Below are positions 10,973-22,862 of a stretch of DNA of 64,000 nt, piece after piece. Numbering within the stretch: position 1 is the stretch's first letter; each line of letters opens with the position of its first letter. The position numbers and the translations under genes were made by a program. The notes under the pieces were generated by a model that saw only the letters and a program-made list of their open reading frames with translations, made no database searches and had not been told where the DNA came from. Location of the stretch: assembly GCF_037126465.1 (NCBI RefSeq), contig NC_088204.1:68695807-68759806 (forward strand), written 5' to 3'. The stretch comes from Ornithodoros turicata. Lineage: Eukaryota > Arthropoda > Arachnida > Ixodida > Argasidae.

Positions 10973-12076
10973 CTATGTGTGATTTCTCACAGGTTTGAAG
11001 AGGTCGAACATAGACGTAAAAGGCAAGCCAGCTCCCCCGCCCGCATAGGGAAGCAACTGGATTGGTAACGATATTTGTGTACAAGTGCTAATCGCCCAAA
11101 ATTTCAAGCAGTGTAATTACCAGAATGCTGAATCGAGTGGTTGTCCCTATAGTGCACTTGAAGACAGCACACTGCTGAAGGCACTAACACGTGATGTATG
11201 TTTGGCTGTTCATAGAAGGAAGACCGGGAAGGGAAGGGCGAAAGCACCGTCTTGGATAGCTCTTGATGTCTCGCGAAATGCACCATGACAAAACGTCGAC
11301 AATCACCACTTGGTACTTGAAGGTTTCACCTTCAGACATTGCTTCACGTTAACATAGTCCCAGCAACAACAAAATAGGTGATGACGATTACACAAGGTAA
11401 CATATATCCTGAACTCCTCATGTACCGCCCGCTTCAGTGCAGATGAGCTCGGGTTTGTAACATTGTATACCAATGTGGCATTCTCACACAATGGCTCGAT
11501 CACTCGCGCTTCTGACTTGTCATCACTGAAGTGTCTGACTATAGGTATAACCGCCTTCCGCATCGGAGACTGGGAGGTTATCTGAGTTCGTGAGGGCCGT
11601 GAGATATGAGAGACTTCAACTTTGAGGCAAATGTCGGTAACAGTTTTCTGTGAAGTTAGCCCATCACGACGAACAATCTCTCCCTATAGTAGCATGCCAC
11701 ACTATTAGCAGGCGAAGAGTTCGGTAAACGCAACGATGCTATCACCGCCGCCATCCATGACCGGGTATGTATATACAGGTGACCAGTGGAGCACACATGC
11801 CAGCCGTGGATTTTTCCATCGACCGCTTTCCTTTGACACCACCGGTCGTTCCTCCCAAGAAGAGCGCGTCGCCCAGAAACTCCTGGCACCGTCACCTCCA
11901 TTTCCTGTAGAACACGCAAATAAGCTGCAGACAGACAGATAGGCACAAAAACCGAACAAGTAAACAAATATTACGCGACGCACAGGCAGACGTCTGTATG
12001 AGTCCGCGACTTTCTTGGCAGCGTCACAGAAGCACGCCGTGAACCGCCGTCGCGCCGACGGCACTGTGTCACTTAC
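10973..12076. other. No recognised gene; possible SINE-core traces
   Basis: Weak SINE-core words (caaatgtcggtaacagtttt, ctgtgaagttagccc) occur near 11626-11665. The 103-140-codon minus frames at 11656-12127 have no domain. I see nothing else. Confidence 0.35.
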
Positions 12077-12128
12077 CGGGTGAAACAGCTGGCCGCGTTG
12101 GCAGCCTGCCTCAGAGTCGCGAGTCATA
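12077..12128 (-). CDS. Candidate small exon with strong donor
   Basis: On the minus strand an acceptor-like ctctgacag precedes T-ATG ACT CGC..., encoding MTRDSEAGCQRGQLFHP up to a strong donor CCG|GTAAGTG. The motif GCQRGQLFHP followed by a possible Gly resembles the start of a single von Willebrand factor C (SVWC) or tick 8.9-kDa-family module (C-x2-G-x2-F/I-x-P-G). The similarity is short. The exon is only 52 nt and no neighbouring exon was found, so this is a lead rather than a gene call. Confidence 0.15.
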
Positions 12129-12587
12129 CTGTCAGAGTGACAAACATTGTCACAGAAGCCATTGCTGCCTCGGTTTGAAATGTGTTAAAGGTCTTCGGAG
12201 AAGGGGGTTTAAAATGAGAGATCAAATGTGGCGATGATGAAGCAGTGGGCAGTCAGAAAGGGGGATGTAGCGACAGTTGCCGAAAATCGCCGGCAGGCGG
12301 CATACCCAAGAACCAATGTCTACAAATGGGGTAGTTAGTATGAGTTCAAATTGCACGGCAAACGCTGAAAGAACCGAAGGAGACGGGGGCTGCAGCTGTG
12401 TCGCCTCCATCTTCATCCTTCTCCTTTGGCAGCTCAAGTACTCAAGAACATTTTGTAGCCCGTCACTTGACGCTTGCCGATTTCTCCGAAATGCTGATTC
12501 ACTTCACGGGAGCTGTGCACGTATAACACACTTTCAATCTGCCCACTAGCTTGTTTCTGAATTTCTATAGGCAACATGGGTAGCACA

Positions 12588-12736
12588 TTCGATAACTAAC
12601 TATTCGATAACTTCTTTCTGGCATATTACATAACTCTGGTAACTGTCTATGGTTCTGCTTATGCACGTACTCTAACGGAGCGGTACTCTATAGGTAAAGC
12701 TGTATCTTATTCCTCGTTAATATGCACGAATAGTGA
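12588..12736. repeat. Dispersed direct repeat, copy 1
   Basis: Begins ttcgataact and ends gaatagtga. It matches 13791-13949 in the same orientation through shared words such as ctctggtaactgt, tatgg, tctaacg-agcggtactct and taggtaaagctg-atctta. The copies are visibly diverged and about 1.2 kb apart. They could be terminal repeats of a small element or a local duplication. Confidence 0.6.
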
Positions 12737-13790
12737 GCGCACAAAATAAAGTTATGTTGTTGTTGCTTAGTTCAGGTGTCGCAGAGTTTTCCGCAAGAAA
12801 TTGCTTTGCCCGAACAAATTTATACCACCTGAAGTTCGCGGCCACTGGACGGCGTTGAACACTTCTGGGCATCATCTGTAGTTTCCTTCTAGCTGACTTA
12901 GGTCTTTAGAAACCACACCATTTCTCGTAGACGGTGTCCGTGAGCTCTATAGTGCAGGCAGAGGTGCAATAGCACAAGGTCCGGTATGCAGGAGAGTGAT
13001 TTTGAGTGGGAAAGCGGCAACTTTTATAATTACGTACTTCAAATTACACGTCTGCAGTGAGGCAAGACTAATCATGTCATGTCATCAATGGAAGGCGGGG
13101 TTGTCCTTTGCGTTAAGTGGTGGTTCTCGCCGCTATGCGCCATTATCCATCTTAATAATTACGGACGTCACGTCTCGAGACAACTGTATGAGCGATGCAT
13201 TACAGTGGTTGTGGGCACGTGGATTAATTCAACCCTACCCAAGGATTCTCTAAGATTGACGTTTTGTTAAGAAGGATGCTTGTGAATTCCAGTATTCTGC
13301 ATTATATCGTTACAAATGCTGATACTTTCTGCAGTGTTCAGCTTTTTCAATTTTCTCGTTTAGCTGCTGGTCATTGTCCAGTAGTTGTTGTCGTTCTTGC
13401 TCGTCCTGCGCAGGCTGATCATTCATTTAAAGCATAATGTACTTGAACAACGTCTTATAACTGTGGGTGTGGATCACATAGTCAATGTATCTTTAGCTTG
13501 CGTTATTTTCTTAAATGTTGGTTGGTACGCGCAGCTTTAATGTTGAGCGACATGTGTGGTGCAGTAACAGCACTAATTCAACGCCGGTGTTAAATATGCT
13601 TGCTGAGGTGTGTCCTGATATTCTGCTCTCGCACAAAGTTTCCACCGCTCGCATAAATATTTATGCCAACTGGTCTTATACAAATTAGGTCAGACTTCTG
13701 GTGCCAAAAACCTGATTTTGAATGGTTCGTGCGCAACATTGTATCGCTGCCCACAACACACGGTCTCAGTAAGTCAAGAGATCAAATTTA

Positions 13791-13949
13791 TTCGATAACT
13801 CAATAACATTCGATAACTAAGTTCTTTCTGATACGTTACACACCTCTGGTAACTGTGTATGGATGCTCTGCTTGCGCCCGTATTCTAACGCAGCGGTACT
13901 CTGTAGGTAAAGCTGCATCTTACTCATCGTTAATGTGCGCGAATAGTGA
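13791..13949. repeat. Dispersed direct repeat, copy 2
   Basis: Second copy of the 12588-12736 unit. Both copies start with two nearby ttcgataact words and end at gcgaatagtga / cgaatagtga. The sequence between the copies (12737-13790) shows no coding sequence, primer-binding site or polypurine tract that I can recognise. Confidence 0.6.
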
Positions 13950-15757
13950 CAATACTTTACAACAACTACTAAACCACGAATGGTTAGATTAATGCTCACA
14001 AATCACCCAGGGAACAAAATTATCACAACCCTACACGGCATTCTCTATGAAGCAATGGTGCGGTTATGGTCAGGAGCTCTTTGTTTTTCTTTGTAATACT
14101 TTTATGGAAGTTTTCTCGCATTTACAGTATAATAAAAATGGACGCAAGCCACATATGTAGCAGTCTTTAATGTAGTCATACATACCATAACTACATCACT
14201 ATCACTAACGCCTAACTGCTCCTCACTTAATAGCGGGAACATATATTGGGGCCCATATCGGAACTGTCCCCATGTCCCCTTATTGGAGTGCAAGTGCATA
14301 CGCCCCAATAAAGCACTAAAACGCTAGGAGAGATAAAGAGGAAGAGAGAGAACAAAAAAGAAAACAGACGGTTTGTGCATGCGCGTAGCTAGAATAATAA
14401 TACAGAAGCGCAGAAGCAAAACACAGCAGTGGGTCAGAGAACCGGGGATGGATCTCGAGCGGACACTGACCATTTTCAGCCGGCGTCACGGGGTCGCCCA
14501 ATCGTCCGATATGAAAAAAAGGTCGCCCACGGATGATTGCCTGTGCTTGCCAACCGAGAAATGCCCATAGAGCTCTTCTTCGATCTCTCTCTCTCTCTGG
14601 CGCTCGGACAAATGGCCTTCCGGAACTTTCTGGGGGTGAAGATACACTCTATTTTATCTTCACTCGATTGGAAGGCTCCGAAGAAAGAAAAGAGGGGATT
14701 CAATTATCGCGCTTGTGTTGACGCGAGTCGATTAAATTTATTGAAGTAGGGCTTGCGTTCGTAAGGAAATTGTTTGTTTTGTTTCTTTGTTTGCTAGCGT
14801 TTTTTTTTTTTTTTTTTGTTGTTGTTGTTTGTTTGCGTCCGTTACCGGATGCGGGAAGTGTGTGTTTTTTCAGGGTGGGAGCGATATACGCGCAAGAATG
14901 GTGCTGTTTCATTACCAAATGTCAGATTTGGTTTCCTGATGTAACATGATGCAGTCAGCGCAAACTGTCACTTTCAACGTGAGTACTCCTTCTTCTTTTT
15001 TTTTCTTTTTTTGCGATGGACTGCTCGCGGTCACGTGAGCTGGCTCCGTCTTGGCGAAAAGCGTAATCGTTTCGCTTCGGTGAACAGGGCTAAACCAGGA
15101 TCCTCCGGTTTCGAAATCAGATGCCTTAATACAGGGTTATTTGAAGCACTTTATTTTTCTTCAACAACTTCCTACTTTAATAAATTGAAATGGAAGCAAA
15201 AAGTATCGCACTGCTGAGAGGTGATTATTCGTTCCAGTCATCGACGATTAACGGTACCCCTGGTTGCCCGCCATTGGGCAACTGACAATTCTTTCCACGT
15301 ATATATGCTTGCGATACCTTTCGTTAGAACGCTACGTTAGGTCATCGGACGCGACACAACGTAGCTTATACAGCTCAGTGGCGTTACCGCTCGTGACAAG
15401 TTGACTCTCCAAGACGCCGCGACCCCGCTGTGATTTAAAAAAAAAATCCTGAACGCATCCCTTCTCCTTTGGCCCCACGACCAATCTTTCAGGATCAATG
15501 TCTCAGAGTCAGCTACAGACTCTCGCACACTTTCATGAGAAAGATGCTCGGTACATGGTGAAATCCAGGTCCACCAATGGTCTGTCCTAAAGGCACTGCT
15601 AACCTTTTCTGACAACGTACGACTTGGGTCCTCACGCTGAGGCTTGTAGAGCATCTCCACTGGCGATGAAACACGTCTATCACCGACACCAAAATAAGGT
15701 TGTTGTTGTTGTTGTTGGAGGAAAATGAAACGAAACATAGACATTGCAGTTCCATCT
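13950..15757. other. No recognised gene
   Basis: T-runs near 14802-14816 and a (gtt)n patch at 15700-15717 that resembles a LINE-type tail (caaaataag before gttgtt). The 149-codon minus frame at 15337-15786 has no recognisable domain. I see nothing else to annotate. Confidence 0.4.
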
Positions 15758-15858
15758 ACATGATTGCCGCATATTAGTGCACTCACCGTCCAATATCACA
15801 CTCTTAAACTGAGCGGGTGTGATGTTATCTGAAGAGGGCGCTAATATGCGGCATGATC
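15758..15858. repeat. Inverted repeat (two-step hairpin), 101 bp
   Basis: Outer arms catgattgccgcatattag and ctaatatgcggcatgatcg pair almost perfectly. Inside them, aatatcacac pairs with gtgtgatgtt. It may be a small foldback element. A hairpin RNA is possible only if the region is transcribed. Confidence 0.5.
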
Positions 15859-17250
15859 GAGCTCACCGATACGCCGTGTCGATCTTCACGTGAGTTCGTA
15901 GCCGCGGCTAGAACTCACGCCTTATGAGAGGATAGTGATCGTGAGTGTTTCGAGGCCCGAAATGCGGAGCTAGAGTGACAGAATGTCGCGTACACGACAT
16001 AAAAAATGTCTTCCGTGTTCCCAGCTTCATCACACTTCGAACAGACAGACTCATACAACGCTTTTATCCCACTTAAAATCGTACTCCACATCTAACGGTT
16101 TCGACAGCTATATGCCAGAGATGAGATACGAATGCACCGGACAGGGCCGGATTTTTCAAATATTTCTAGATAACAGCAGCAGCACGCAGCATACTGCTTT
16201 CGATTGCCCGTACCTTGAAATGTGCGTAAATAAATTACCTGATAGTGAGTCTACACTTCGATTAAACAATTACATTTTAAATATCCATACTGCATCTCCA
16301 ACGCGAAAGTATGCTGACAACAACAACGAAACCCGCTTCAATTGTACCTAGTTGTGACAGTTTTCTGCCTTTTTCTTTGAGGGGGGGGGGGGGGGATTTA
16401 TTGGCAGACAAAAATAATAAAAAGGAAGTGGAAAGAGAAAAGGCGGACTTCAGTCATACTTTCAACGGTTCAGTCATACTAACAACGCTTTGTTGTTATT
16501 GCATGTTTAGACAAATTCCTCGAAAAAAAAAAAAACTGCCACACTTGTAGTAAAATTTTCATATAGTTGTGGATTCAAACTGCTGAGGGATACACCCGCA
16601 CCTAAGTTTCAGATTGTCTGCATGGGCATGCGAGTGTCACTTCCATGAACGCATTCCAGTAGTTACTATATACTAACTCTGAAAGTCCCATCAGATCCCC
16701 GTGCAAGTACACCGCAACAACAAATACACACGCAGTCCTCGCTACGAACAAATTACGCGATGACCATGTCATTTGGTGCTTCACTTGCCGAATCTATCGC
16801 ATTTACCGAACCCTATCCTATTTCGCGTGAGAAGGATGGTTGATATTACAGTGGGGCGGAGCGATGTTGATCGTACAACCACAGACAACCGCGACGCACC
16901 AGATCGCCAAATAATAAGAAAGAACGTGTAGCAACACACAAACTTTCGGAACAACGAAGTGACGGACAAAGTATGTTGAGTATAGGAAATGCTCTATGCA
17001 TGCAGGAGATGTATGCTCTGTGCTAATAGAGGACGGATCCTCAAACGCAATACAAGTTTTGTTAACCAATTAGCTCGACTTATGTGTCAGTGTATATATC
17101 TGTGAGTATATATACAGTTGCCACCGCATCGGTGGTGAATAACAATTGCAACGCGAATGTAACTACTCCGCATAATGAATGTCGCAATCAGAAGACACAC
17201 GCGGTACGTGTTTCACTCCATTGTTAACTATTGTTCGCGGCGTTCGTTTG
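15859..17250. other. No recognised gene; poly-G tract
   Basis: Contains a G15 run at 16381-16395 and an A11 run at about 16526. Minus frames at 16602-17069 lack domains. This could be intronic to the minus-strand exon at 17369-17473. Confidence 0.4.
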
Positions 17251-17368
17251 TTCAGCATTGGCTGCGACATTTCGACCTAGAGGGCAGACTGAGCGAAAGA
17301 AAAAAAAAAGGGGGGGGGGAACAACGCGGCAGAACACGTACATTAACAAGAACAGAGTATACATTCAC

Positions 17369-17473
17369 CTGAACTATTGACTTGGGCTGTTGAACCGGTG
17401 CCGCTTTCACGTTATCCACCGATCCGTCATCACTGGCGTCGTCGTTGCGACGAATACACGCCATCGCCGCCAT
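17369..17473 (-). CDS. Candidate first coding exon (starts MAAMACIRRN)
   Basis: On the minus strand ATG at 17473 lies in gccgcc-ATG-like context (caaATGGCGGCG) and opens 35 codons: MAAMACIRRN-DDASDDGSVD-NVKAAPVQQP-KSIVQ. They end at a good donor CAG|GTGAAT, phase 0. The N-terminus is acidic and disordered, as in many nuclear or signalling proteins, but I do not recognise the family. The upstream sequence (17474-17950) is CpG-rich with a full CRE and an E-box, which supports a true 5' end. Later exons should lie below 17.37 kb or outside the window; none was identified. Confidence 0.5.
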
Positions 17474-18022
17474 TTGATCCCGCGTTAATCCGCCTTAATC
17501 TCTTCCTCCAACGATGCTAATCCGCCCGCACTCGTTCACCCTCAGACCGCTGCACGCGGCCGGGCCTCTCCCGACGACACGCCTCTCCGACACAACACTG
17601 TTGCAGACGACGCATTGCATTTTCAGGAAGGACACAATCCAGAAGTTTTCACTTTCTCGCGAGAAAATACACTAACACGAAGCACCACTGACACATTCCT
17701 ATCGTCACTGTTTCACACATACCTAAACCGAAACTACTTTACTTTGAGTATACGAATCGAATGCGCAGTGTTGCCAATATTGCACCCCTGCCGTCCCGAC
17801 CGCGGTCTGAGCACCCAATGTCTTGCAGACGATCTTCCGGCAATAGCGCTCGCACGTGCAGCGCAGACACCGCGCGCCTCACGTGGGTGTACGTCAGGGT
17901 GACGTCACGGCGGAAGCTGGCGCCACGTTGTGTCTGCTCTGGGAACTCCGCCGCGTCGCGTTTCCTCTTTTTACTTTCGGTTTGATGGGAACGGAGTAGA
18001 AGCAGCGTGCCGAGGAGCGCAG
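17474..18022. promoter_or_regulatory. CpG-rich, probably divergent promoter
   Basis: Between the minus-strand start at 17473 and a plus-strand start at 18023. It is rich in CpG, with TGACGTCA (full CRE palindrome) at 17900-17907, a second acgtca at 17891, CACGTG at 17880-17885 and a CCAAT word at 17774-17778. No TATA box is obvious, which fits a housekeeping-type promoter. Transcription in either direction is inferred from the flanking frames. Confidence 0.45.
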
Positions 18023-18060
18023 ATGAATCGGTCCAGCGAAATTCAATATCGTTCAGACAG
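18023..18060 (+). CDS. Candidate short first exon, divergent partner
   Basis: ATG in cgcagATGAAT opens MNRSSEIQYRSD followed by AG|GTGCGAGT, a reasonable donor. Unspliced, the frame continues only to 27 codons. Its position 550 bp from an oppositely facing first exon, across a CpG-rich segment, is the main argument. The 53-codon frame further on at 18154-18315 (MTAKINTGIGRG...) contains a possible donor AAAAG|GTGATT but has no domain. Confidence 0.22.
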
Positions 18061-20237
18061 GTGCGAGTTGCTCGGGGTGGCAGAAATTGGTAGCGTGTTC
18101 TCGTGACATAGCGCGATGCAAGGCGAGGTGGTTTGGGAATTTATTCCGGAAAGATGACTGCGAAAATAAATACAGGAATTGGCAGAGGGAATGGGGACAT
18201 ACGAGTGCCGTCGTTTCTCGAGGGAGAAAAGGTGATTTTTGATTCTGAGGGGATGTGGCGTGTAATCAGGAGCGTGGCTGTTTTAGAATGTGATTTGAGA
18301 GACGGCAGAGCGTGAACTTGATGTTCCTCGGAGAATTATCGCGCTTGAAATGCGCTGTTGTATTGGACGTTTGGAATTTCGCAGCGATTTTCCTGTGCAG
18401 AAGCAATAAAGAGAGGGGGCAAAATAGCAACAATGAGACTTCTATCCTTTCGTTTTTTGAGGGCATGGGGAGCCGTCAATGGAGGTGTCAAATGGCTTGT
18501 AATTCTGCAGCCACTCCTTTTATTTTCGTGTTATCGCTGAAAAAGCAGAAATCAATATGTGCAGGGTTCTCGGGGACACTTCAGGCGAACAGTGTTTTTG
18601 ATTTGACGAGAGAGAGTCAGGTAGGAGCGTAAAAGCCGATGAAGTTGTCAAACGTTGGGACGGAAAGTGGACAACAAAGGTAGTCAGTATGTGATGTAAT
18701 CCATGAGCATTCCAACTCTCAAAAGTGTCTGCTTTCTGCCGTGATTTGAAAGGTATAGGCCCGGTCTCACCAACGCTCGTTAACTTTGAACCGATATCAA
18801 GCTTTGTTAAAACTTGAAGTTAACGCTCAATTCTTTTTCGCAAACGTTAGTTCGTGACGTGGTGAACGTTTGAGTAACAATAACTCCCTTTAATGAAGCA
18901 CAGTTAAGCGTTAAATGCAAGTTAAGGGACGGTTCATCTCAGTTCAAGTGGTAATCGGCGTTAATGAAACGGTGCCACGGCATTGCAAGTATTCAAAAAC
19001 AAACATAAGGGTATACTTTAGTAAGACTTCTGCCCAACCAGAACTCCTCTACTTCTCCTTCCTTTTTGTAATGTTTTCTTTGTCACTGATCCATAACCGC
19101 ATCTTCCGTGCATAACATCTCTCCACTCACATGGTGAAAACTAATTTCATGTCAATCAAAGCGATGTTTAATCATGTTCTCTGATATTTTACCAAATATA
19201 TTACGTTTCGCTATAAAGATAATTTAATTTACTACGTCATGGCTCATATCTGTGACAAGCCATGTCTCGGCACTACAGTCGACTTTTTGAAGCAGTGCAT
19301 GTTACAACAAAAGAACGTTTCGTCGAAATATTATTGAAAAACAAATATTTCCCCTCAAATTTATTATTTTTTTCTCTCTTACGACGCTTGCCACCAATTC
19401 GGCACCCCTTCTACGCCGCGCAGAACGTGCGTGCCCTCCAATATATGCCACATCTTCTACTTGCTGTTCTTTCGCCCACGGGGCAGCGACCTCCGTGGTC
19501 ACTGCTCCGCGCGTACGTACATAGTACGTACGCAGATCTCACATCTGCTGCCCAGGGCATTTACACAGAAAACGAAAAGAGCACCCAAAGGTGAATCGTA
19601 ATCGCGGTAACATTTGCCTCCCTGGCGGCATCTTGCTTTGACGCGCTCGCGTGTCTGCCACGAAGCCCCAGCACAGCTATAGAGAAGAGATCCTCGTCTA
19701 CGATATATGCGGTCCGCTTGAATTATGAATGAGGCTGAGAGAAGGAGCAACATAACGGGCAGCGGCGACGCTTGGCGGTCAAAGGAAGCAATCGGGGCAC
19801 AGAGATTAGATCGGTAGAATTGCTGGTCGATACTAGTATCCATCAATTTTTGAGAAAACGATTTCCAACTGGCTATCGATTGGCTGTGAGACCACACAGC
19901 GCTGGTAGCTAAGGAAGGAATTATCGAGAGCTATGAAAAATGTTCAATGCAGCGCAAATGTACAAGTGCGAAATAGGTTTCCCCTAGGCGTATAGCTGTT
20001 GCAATCTGGTTGCGTTGATTCCTGCCATCGCCCGCAAATGGGAGTAGATAAGGGAAGCAGTTTTTAGAGCTGAAAGACTGCGTACGTGCTATGAGCGCAA
20101 ATAGAACAGACTGTGATAAAAAAGTATCTACACTGGTCGAGCAAACCCCTGTCCAGTTGCTGAAAAGAACAACATGGCTATCGCGAGACAATGCCGATCT
20201 GTGTGAGCATCACTCGTGCGGCTTGTTCCGTCGTTGT
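18061..20237. other. No recognised gene; traces of repeats
   Basis: Near 18759 the words ggtctcaccaacgctcgttaa mark one end of what may be a MITE, but no inverted partner is seen. The stretch cgtttgaattatgaatgag-type sequence at about 19715-19735 recurs near 23200, suggesting a dispersed repeat. Frames at 19262-19897 have no domain. Confidence 0.35.
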
Positions 20238-20729
20238 GGCGGTCTCAGGGGCGAATTAAGGGGCAAGGGGAGGGCGACCGCCCCCCTCCCCTATGATACC
20301 AGGGCCGCCCTCGCCACATCAAAATGCAAGGTCTTTCATCAGCCATGTCGTCTGGACTTTGTACACATTTGGTTCAGCGGAAAAATAAAGGTTCAATTCG
20401 TTGTGTGCAACAGTGAAATTTGTTATCTTTAATTTTATTTGAAGTAACTTCAATTCCTTGAATTGAGCTTCGAAATTTGGCAAGTCAACCCCACATCTTC
20501 TCAACAGAAATGAAAAATCGATGTCAAACTTCGTCAAACTGGCCATGGACATCGCTCGTAATGAAGTAATGAAGTCGTTTCTGTACGATGTCCAAATGTA
20601 TAGTATACTCTTTTGCCTCTGGCTGTTGGTCCCGCCTGATATGATTTATGCGTATGGTCAGGCCGAACACTGGGTGTGTCCCCCCCCCCCCCCCCATACG
20701 GAGGTGTGAAATCCGCCCCTGGGTAGTCT
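20238..20729. mobile_element. Non-autonomous hAT-like element (CAGGGGCG ends)
   Basis: The element spans 20246-20721, starting CAGGGGCGAATT and ending AAATCCGCCCCTG, a typical hAT-type terminal pair. The 8-bp flanks GGCGGTCT and GGTAGTCT match at 6 of 8 positions, as expected for an old 8-bp target duplication. G-rich and C-rich subterminal runs (gggaggg; C14 at about 20680) are present. The interior carries short frames on both strands, none recognisable as transposase. Confidence 0.6.
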
Positions 20730-21249
20730 TGCTGTGGATAGCAACGATGCCAGAGAAGGCAGCCCTGTAGTTTGCCTTGTTGACTGTCGATTTTTATTTA
20801 GTTCGAAATTCATGTGGCCCAAGGATAACGAATTTTCAAGCTTTAGTTCAAGGAACTACATGATACTTATGCCATGACTGGCAGTCCTGCATAGTGTACA
20901 CAGGAACAGTACAGGACTACACTGAACGGGGCTACGCGTCAAGGGGTGTCAACAGGACCCCCAAAAGGGAAATCGCTCCTTGTCGCTTTAAGGAAATGAC
21001 ACGAATGCAGATTCACAACTCACACGAAAATCTGGAACTCCCGTTCCGCCATTTCGTTTGGCAATATCAACGGACCCGGGACACCAAAGGAACACCAGAA
21101 ACAGCTGTAAAGCTTAACTCTCGAGACTCTACGGCACCTGCTGAACGTACACTATAAGCGACTTTTAGTAGACTTTAGTAGACTATAGCGACGTTTAGAT
21201 GTTTATGATGACGTTCCGAAAAAGCGGTAAGCTATATAAGATAAACTTA

Positions 21250-21416
21250 GTGGGGGTTTAGTGCATCGTACGCTATTGCCTTTGCGTGCGCAAAGGATAT
21301 AGCGTGGTCGTTCCGCGCAATGTGCTCTCTTTATGCTTTGTGCGTGTGCACATCCAGCAACGCTGTTCCTTGCGTACGTAAAGGCGATAAGGTACGATGG
21401 ATTAAAGTTCACAATT
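21250..21416. mobile_element. TA-family MITE, uninterrupted copy
   Basis: Same family as 9104-9582: gtttagtgcatcgtacgcta, then ttgcctttgcgtgcgcaaag, with the right arm cgtacgtaaaggcgataagg, tacgatggattaaag. It shows the site aaaggcgata once, without the SINE, so it acts as a paralogous empty site for the insertion at 9251-9549. The ends are diverged and limits are approximate. Confidence 0.55.
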
Positions 21417-21802
21417 ATCTTAGTTGCCTTTGATTTGACAACTTTCTTTACTGTATCGTTATCGTAAAGTTGTTTCTATCAACAACTACTACCGATTAGG
21501 AACTGCTAGCATTGCGCACGCAAGCGTATGCAAACCGGTTACGTACGCAAAGAAACAGCGGCGCTGAAACTACGCGTGCGCCAGACGCAGTTGTTGCGCG
21601 CGCCATTTCTTGAATTTATCACGCGTACAAAGGACCAGCTTTGTTTCGCTCTCGCGGAGCGCAAGACTGCTTGAAATCTGCAGTTTGCGACACCCACACG
21701 CAAACGTAGACACGACACTAATGGTGTTGGACGGGGAGTATTGTTCTGACTGCACTTGCATCGTTTCGTTTTTCAAGTAGACATTGTATCGCTTTTGCTA
21801 TG

Positions 21803-22443
21803 CATGGTGTTTTTTTTTTTAATTCGTTACAGAATTTTTATACATAAAAAAAAGCTAGCAGAGGAAAATAGATGCCGTTTTGCAGTTGAGTTATATTGTC
21901 AGCCGAACATGCCCTCGAAGAAAGTATGTAACTACAAGAACACAAATTACCAATTCAAGAGCTACGCACTATTCGTGCGTAGAAAGCAGCCATCCACGTG
22001 AGAGGTATTCCACAGGGAATCCACGTGAGTGGGCTACGTTCTTTGGAGCGATGGAGCAGATTGAAGTAGGCTCTAGTTTGCTGACCAGATAGACCGCTCT
22101 CCAACCGAGAAGGTCGCGTCATTCCTGCCCTCAAAGTTTTGGTTCATTTGCATAGCGAAATTTAAGGATGGATATTTCAACACACGTGCGCGTTTAAGGG
22201 TTTTTAAAACATGGAATGGCTTTCCACGAGGAATATCTCCCGTTCTACCATCTGGCTTTTGTGCGAAATCCCCGAAATCGAGTAAATTAATGGATTTTAG
22301 GCAATTAGCGATCTTGTGGTCGCATACTTTCTTTGAGAGAATGTTCGCCTGGCCATATAACTCAACTGCAAACAGGCATCTATTTTGCTTTGCTAGGTTT
22401 TGTTTTTAATAAAAATGCTGTAACGAATAACAAAAACACCCTG
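21803..22443. mobile_element. Foldback element with CAGGGTG ends
   Basis: Left arm CATGGTGTTTTT...aattcgttacag and right arm (minus strand) CAGGGTGTTTTTG-ttattcgttacag continue as inverted repeats for about 150 bp (aaaatagatgcc, tttgcagttgagttata, gaaagtatg). A TA follows the right end. CAGGGTG termini also bound the element at 29007-29929 and appear at 49608. The interior has no transposase. A TA target duplication would suggest Tc1/mariner-type mobilisation. Confidence 0.6.
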
Positions 22444-22672
22444 TATACGGCAGGTGTTTGGTTTTTTTGCTTAAGTGCGCGCTGCGAAACTGCGTGAGAA
22501 GATGTAGAGCGCGTTGATTACATAACATGGTGAAAAACGCGAAAGAAACACGGACGGACAGAGGACAGGACCGTGTTTTCTGCGTTTTTAACCCTTATAA
22601 AACTGCGCGAGCGCCACGGAAGTGCAGTGCGCAACTAACTGCAAACGCAGTGCGTACACAAAAGCGTCTAGC

Positions 22673-22862
22673 CACTATACCAGTGATTTATCCAGACCCC
22701 CCTACACCCCGTAGCACCCCCAAAATCTGCAGGAGACCCCCTAAAATTTTGTGAGATTGCACAATGTATTCTCAAAAGCACGTAAAGACACCCCCCTTGC
22801 GGAACCCATCATCCCCCCCTCCCTCGAAGGACAAAAATTTTGGGTAATCCACTGCACTACAC
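22673..22862. mobile_element. hAT-like MITE, 174 bp, 8-bp target duplication
   Basis: The element spans 22681-22854, starts CAGTGATTTATCC and ends GGGTAATCCACTG (inverted partner CAGTGGATTACCC). The flanks CACTATAC and CACTACAC match at 7 of 8 positions. The interior is rich in C-runs (accccccctacacccc, acaccccccttgcgg). The terminal motif matches that of the larger element at 26420-27088. Confidence 0.65.

Noticed and set aside
14951..14980. MQSAQTVTFN followed by GTGAGT on plus
   Set aside because: Only ten codons with a weak exon-side donor (AAC).
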